Below are positions 61,618 to 64,000 of a DNA stretch of 64,000 nt, piece after piece. Each line of letters begins with the position of its first letter. The first letter of the stretch is position 1. The notes under the pieces were generated by a model. That model had not been told where the DNA came from, did no database searches, and saw only the letters and a program-made list of their open reading frames with translations. The translations under genes and the position numbers were made by a program. Source of the stretch: Chitinophaga ginsengisoli (GTDB lineage Bacteria > Bacteroidota > Bacteroidia > Chitinophagales > Chitinophagaceae); contig NZ_PYGK01000001.1 of NCBI RefSeq assembly GCF_003014595.1, forward strand, positions 372,001 through 436,000. The letters are read 5' to 3'.

Positions 61618-62813
61618 TGCCATCTTTCTACCAGTTACTCAAAAAGATCATACAGACCGGCATCGGCAGGTCCCGCCTGATCATGGCTGCCGGTGGACTG
61701 GGTATCGCCATGATACTCCTGCTCATCGCTATCCAGGCGCATACTGACTTCGACCAGCTACTGCACAATCAACGGAATGCCAATGAAAGTGCAGACTTTC
61801 TGGTCATCAATAAAAAGATCACCAACGCCATGATGGGGCAGAATGCCAAAAGTGAATTTACCCCTGCAGAAATAACAGATTTGCAGAAACAACCATTCAC
61901 AGAGGCTTTCGGCTTTATTACCTCCAATCAGTATAAAGTAACCGCCGCTGCTCCCGGCGACCTGCATTTCTACACAGATATGTTCTTTGAATCCGTGCCG
62001 GATTCATTCATTGATGTGAAGAATGAGGAGTGGAAATGGACTCCTTCGGATAATACCATCCCTATCATCCTTCCAAATGATTTCCTGAACCTCTATAACT
62101 TCGGATTTGCCCTGAGCCAGGGCCTGCCGCAGGTTTCGCAGGAAACAATAAAGGCATTGCCAATGAAGGTTACCATCTCACAGGGATTGATGACACAGGA
62201 GTTTACCGGACGTATTGTTGGTTTCTCAGATCGTATTACATCCTTCCTGGTGCCCAACAGTTTTATGGACTGGGCCAATAGTAAGTTTGGTTCCGGGCAG
62301 GCTGCATCACCTTCCCGTGTGATCATCAAAACAAAAGATCCTTCCAACCCTGTGCTGGCTAAATACCTGGAAGATAAAGGATATACTACCAACCAGGATA
62401 AGATTAAATACAGCAAGACAAAACTCATCGTGCAGACCATCGTATCCGTTATCGGTTTCTTTGGATTGATCCTGCTGGTGTTTGCGCTGCTGGTATTCAG
62501 TATGTTCATCCAGCTGGTGATTGCCAGCTGTAAAAAAGAGATCCAGCTGCTGGTGACCCTGGGTACGGCCCCCCGTCAGTTACAACGCTACCTGATGCGC
62601 CAGTTTGTTCCGTTGTATATTACAATCGGAATAGCAGCCTTATTGCTGGTGGCCGCATTGCAATGGTGGGCATCTGCAAAGCTGGCGGAACATGATATGT
62701 TCATTGCCCAATGGCTTGCTGTGGGTACCGCCTGCGCAGCCTTGCTGGTACTGGTGCTGGTGTACATCGTGAACAGGGTCAATGTCAGGAAGTACATCAA
62801 CGCCATCAGCTGA
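61614..62813 (+). CDS. FtsX/MacB-type ABC transporter permease
   Basis: This 399-residue protein has one N-terminal helix (SRLIMAAGGLGIAMILLLIAI), a large periplasmic domain (about 45-270) and three C-terminal helices with the FtsX pattern (VIASCKKEIQLLVTLGTAPRQLQRYLMRQF). Proteins of this layout couple ATP use to outer-membrane or envelope work, as in LolCE and MacB. It overlaps the ATPase gene by 4 bases. A second ATG at 61617 is an alternative start. Confidence 0.87.
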   Translation: MMPSFYQLLKKIIQTGIGRSRLIMAAGGLGIAMILLLIAIQAHTDFDQLLHNQRNANESADFLVINKKITNAMMGQNAKSEFTPAEITDLQKQPFTEAFGFITSNQYKVTAAAPGDLHFYTDMFFESVPDSFIDVKNEEWKWTPSDNTIPIILPNDFLNLYNFGFALSQGLPQVSQETIKALPMKVTISQGLMTQEFTGRIVGFSDRITSFLVPNSFMDWANSKFGSGQAASPSRVIIKTKDPSNPVLAKYLEDKGYTTNQDKIKYSKTKLIVQTIVSVIGFFGLILLVFALLVFSMFIQLVIASCKKEIQLLVTLGTAPRQLQRYLMRQFVPLYITIGIAALLLVAALQWWASAKLAEHDMFIAQWLAVGTACAALLVLVLVYIVNRVNVRKYINAIS

Positions 62814-62846
62814 TAACTTAGTTTTATACACTTAAATTATATTGAG

Positions 62847-63149
62847 ATGTTTGTACACGTCGTAAATTTCTGGCTGAAGCCAGGTCTTTCAGCAGCTGAT
62901 ATCAAAAAGTTTGAAGAAGGAGTACAGTCGCTTTCAGCGATCGAATCACTGGTAATGTTCAACGTAGGTAAGCCTGCAGCTACTGACCGTCCGGTGATAG
63001 ACAGAAGTTACAGCTATTGTGAACTGACCGTGTTTAATGACGAAGCGGGACACGATGTATACCAGCAACACCCGATACATCTGGCTTTTGTGGAGAATTG
63101 CAAGCACCTGTGGGATAAAGTGCTGATCTACGATTCAGAAACGATCTAA
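62847..63149 (+). CDS. Dabb-family stress-responsive protein
   Basis: This 100-residue ferredoxin-like protein starts with VHVVNFWLKPGLSAAD and ends in HPIHLAFVENCKHLWDKVLIYD, the stress-responsive A/B barrel (Dabb) pattern. The family includes small enzymes and dimeric proteins of unknown role. It follows the permease gene by 33 bases and may share the transcript. Confidence 0.85.
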   Translation: MFVHVVNFWLKPGLSAADIKKFEEGVQSLSAIESLVMFNVGKPAATDRPVIDRSYSYCELTVFNDEAGHDVYQQHPIHLAFVENCKHLWDKVLIYDSETI

Positions 63150-63167
63150 GCGATTAGAATCATCAGT

Positions 63168-63235
63168 AAAAGACCAGTGACCAGGAATGAATACGGCAAT
63201 TGATCTCCGTATTATACCTGATCGCTGGTCTTTTA
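63168..63235. terminator. long bidirectional terminator hairpin
   Basis: Eighteen-base arms (63168-63185 and 63217-63234) pair with two mismatches, with an inner stem AATACGG/CCGTATT. A and T runs flank it, so it can terminate both the Dabb gene and the convergent DUF2569 gene. Confidence 0.85.
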
Positions 63236-63237
63236 TT

Positions 63238-64000
63238 TTAGTGGGTAATTTCTTTATCATGCGGCATGATGAACGTTTCCTTCACCCGCTCTGACATCAT
63301 CAGGTAAGGTATCCAGATGGCAGCAGCTACAAAAGACTGTACTATTTGCATTATATTTTCTCTATCCCAGCCTTTCTTTTCAAAAATATAGTTGCAGGCA
63401 AGATTATCCAGCACGTTAATGGTCAGGTTGCAAGCCAGGAAAAAGATCATCGCCCTTGGGAATGTGTCCCTCTTTTTATAGAAAAGTGATACCAGCAGCA
63501 GGCTAAGGACCAGCATAGCGATCTGGCTCGCCAGCTCGGTGACCAGCAACAATTGCAGAATGGAAAGGTTATGTGTGGCATTGGTCGCCTTATCCAGTTG
63601 CTGCCACATACTGTTATTGAATATCGATGCCTTTAGCAGGCCGTTGAAAATATTTAAGGGACTAGTGAAAACACCGATGCCCATTAACACCAGCCATCCA
63701 CCGATCTGTGGCGGATAGGCATAAGTACCTGCAGGCAGTATTGTTACCTTGTTGAATCGGAGTGCATGATGTGTAAATACAGCTGCAAAGAATATCCCCA
63801 GGCAGATGACCAGCCAGTTGAATCCCTTTGAAGGACTGTCCTTTCGTGTTCCTTCATCCAGATCCCAGTAGAAATTATAGGCCAGAAACCCGTCAATCTT
63901 TTTGCGGTCTTTGATATAGGTATTCAGAAAGCTGGCAGGAATATGGTCCTGGTAAGTCTCAAAAGTATAATGCATTGTTACCAGGTTGCCATCCACCGAA
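63238..64000 (-). CDS. C-terminal part of a transglutaminase-like/DUF2569 membrane protein (partial)
   Basis: The reading frame is open to the right edge of the window; the first possible start (GTG 63996) is preceded by coding sequence, so the true N-terminus is off-window. The visible part has a soluble segment (VTMHYTFETYQDHIPASFLNTYIKDRKKIDGFL), like the end of DUF3857/transglutaminase proteins. Five or so helices with PQIGGWLVLMGIGVFTSPLNIFNGL, the DUF2569 signature, follow. Function is unknown. It is convergent with the Dabb gene. Confidence 0.7.
   Translation of the reverse strand, partial: SVDGNLVTMHYTFETYQDHIPASFLNTYIKDRKKIDGFLAYNFYWDLDEGTRKDSPSKGFNWLVICLGIFFAAVFTHHALRFNKVTILPAGTYAYPPQIGGWLVLMGIGVFTSPLNIFNGLLKASIFNNSMWQQLDKATNATHNLSILQLLLVTELASQIAMLVLSLLLVSLFYKKRDTFPRAMIFFLACNLTINVLDNLACNYIFEKKGWDRENIMQIVQSFVAAAIWIPYLMMSERVKETFIMPHDKEITH

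Noticed and set aside
1..64000. CRISPR arrays, insertion sequences, rRNA genes or known riboswitches
   Set aside because: I read for spaced direct repeats, transposase motifs and conserved RNA cores and found none that I could support.

Overview
The window looks like chromosomal DNA of a Bacteroidota member, most likely a Chitinophagaceae such as Chitinophaga. This is inferred from the protein families present (DUF4836, DUF922, DUF3050, PadR-PspC pair, fused E1 dehydrogenase, Tat-exported sugar oxidoreductases) and from many promoters with the TAnnTTTG -7 box typical of the phylum. I see no insertion sequence, prophage, CRISPR array or rRNA. The only tRNA found is tRNA-Phe(GAA).

Region 1 (1-9.1 kb) is a tightly packed ten-gene plus-strand operon-like cluster for an unusual surface sugar. 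It has a GT-B type glycosyltransferase, an SpsF-type cytidylyltransferase, a split transketolase, a glutamate-semialdehyde-aminomutase-like aminotransferase, an SDR oxidoreductase, a KdsC-type phosphatase, a NeuB-type synthase, a fatty-acid-hydroxylase-family membrane enzyme and an SMR transporter. The set suggests a CMP-activated amino-ulosonic acid whose acceptor sugar is built by transketolase plus aminotransferase. I cannot match it to a described pathway.

Region 2 (9.2-24 kb) is mostly housekeeping: tRNA-Phe, DUF3050, RecQ, KdsD-like isomerase plus mannose-1-phosphate guanylyltransferase, a methionine-type aminotransferase, a SulP transporter with beta-carbonic anhydrase, a PadR-PspC stress pair, and FeoB. 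A 600-base gap at 19 kb holds a large imperfect inverted repeat.

Region 3 (24-35 kb) has two secreted hydrolases, paaABCD (phenylacetyl-CoA epoxidase without its reductase), nadD, an AI-2E-type permease, a YtxH/holin-X stress module, a radical SAM/SPASM enzyme, a GH25 lysozyme, and small proteins including a CsbD-like one.

Region 4 (35.2-38.3 kb) is a clean kdnA-kdsB-kdnB operon for 8-amino-Kdo, the second 3-deoxy-ulosonic acid system in the window. With KdsD at 12.7 kb and the KdsC-like enzyme at 6.4 kb, this 38-kb stretch is rich in ulosonic acid chemistry.

Region 5 (38.4-55.8 kb) carries an MFS transporter, an NYN/OST-HTH protein, a 47-residue membrane protein, a fused E1 dehydrogenase, and a set of exported sugar-oxidation proteins: TIM-barrel isomerase-like, SUMF1-like, two Gfo/Idh/MocA oxidoreductases, and a GMC dehydrogenase with its Tat-lipoprotein partner. 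These stand beside a gluconokinase, with a PBP4-type carboxypeptidase and lipoproteins interspersed.

Region 6 (55.8-64 kb) has MutL, MsrB, a YciI-like protein, a DUF4836 lipoprotein, an ABC ATPase/permease pair, a Dabb protein, and the C-terminal end of a DUF2569 membrane protein that runs off the right edge.
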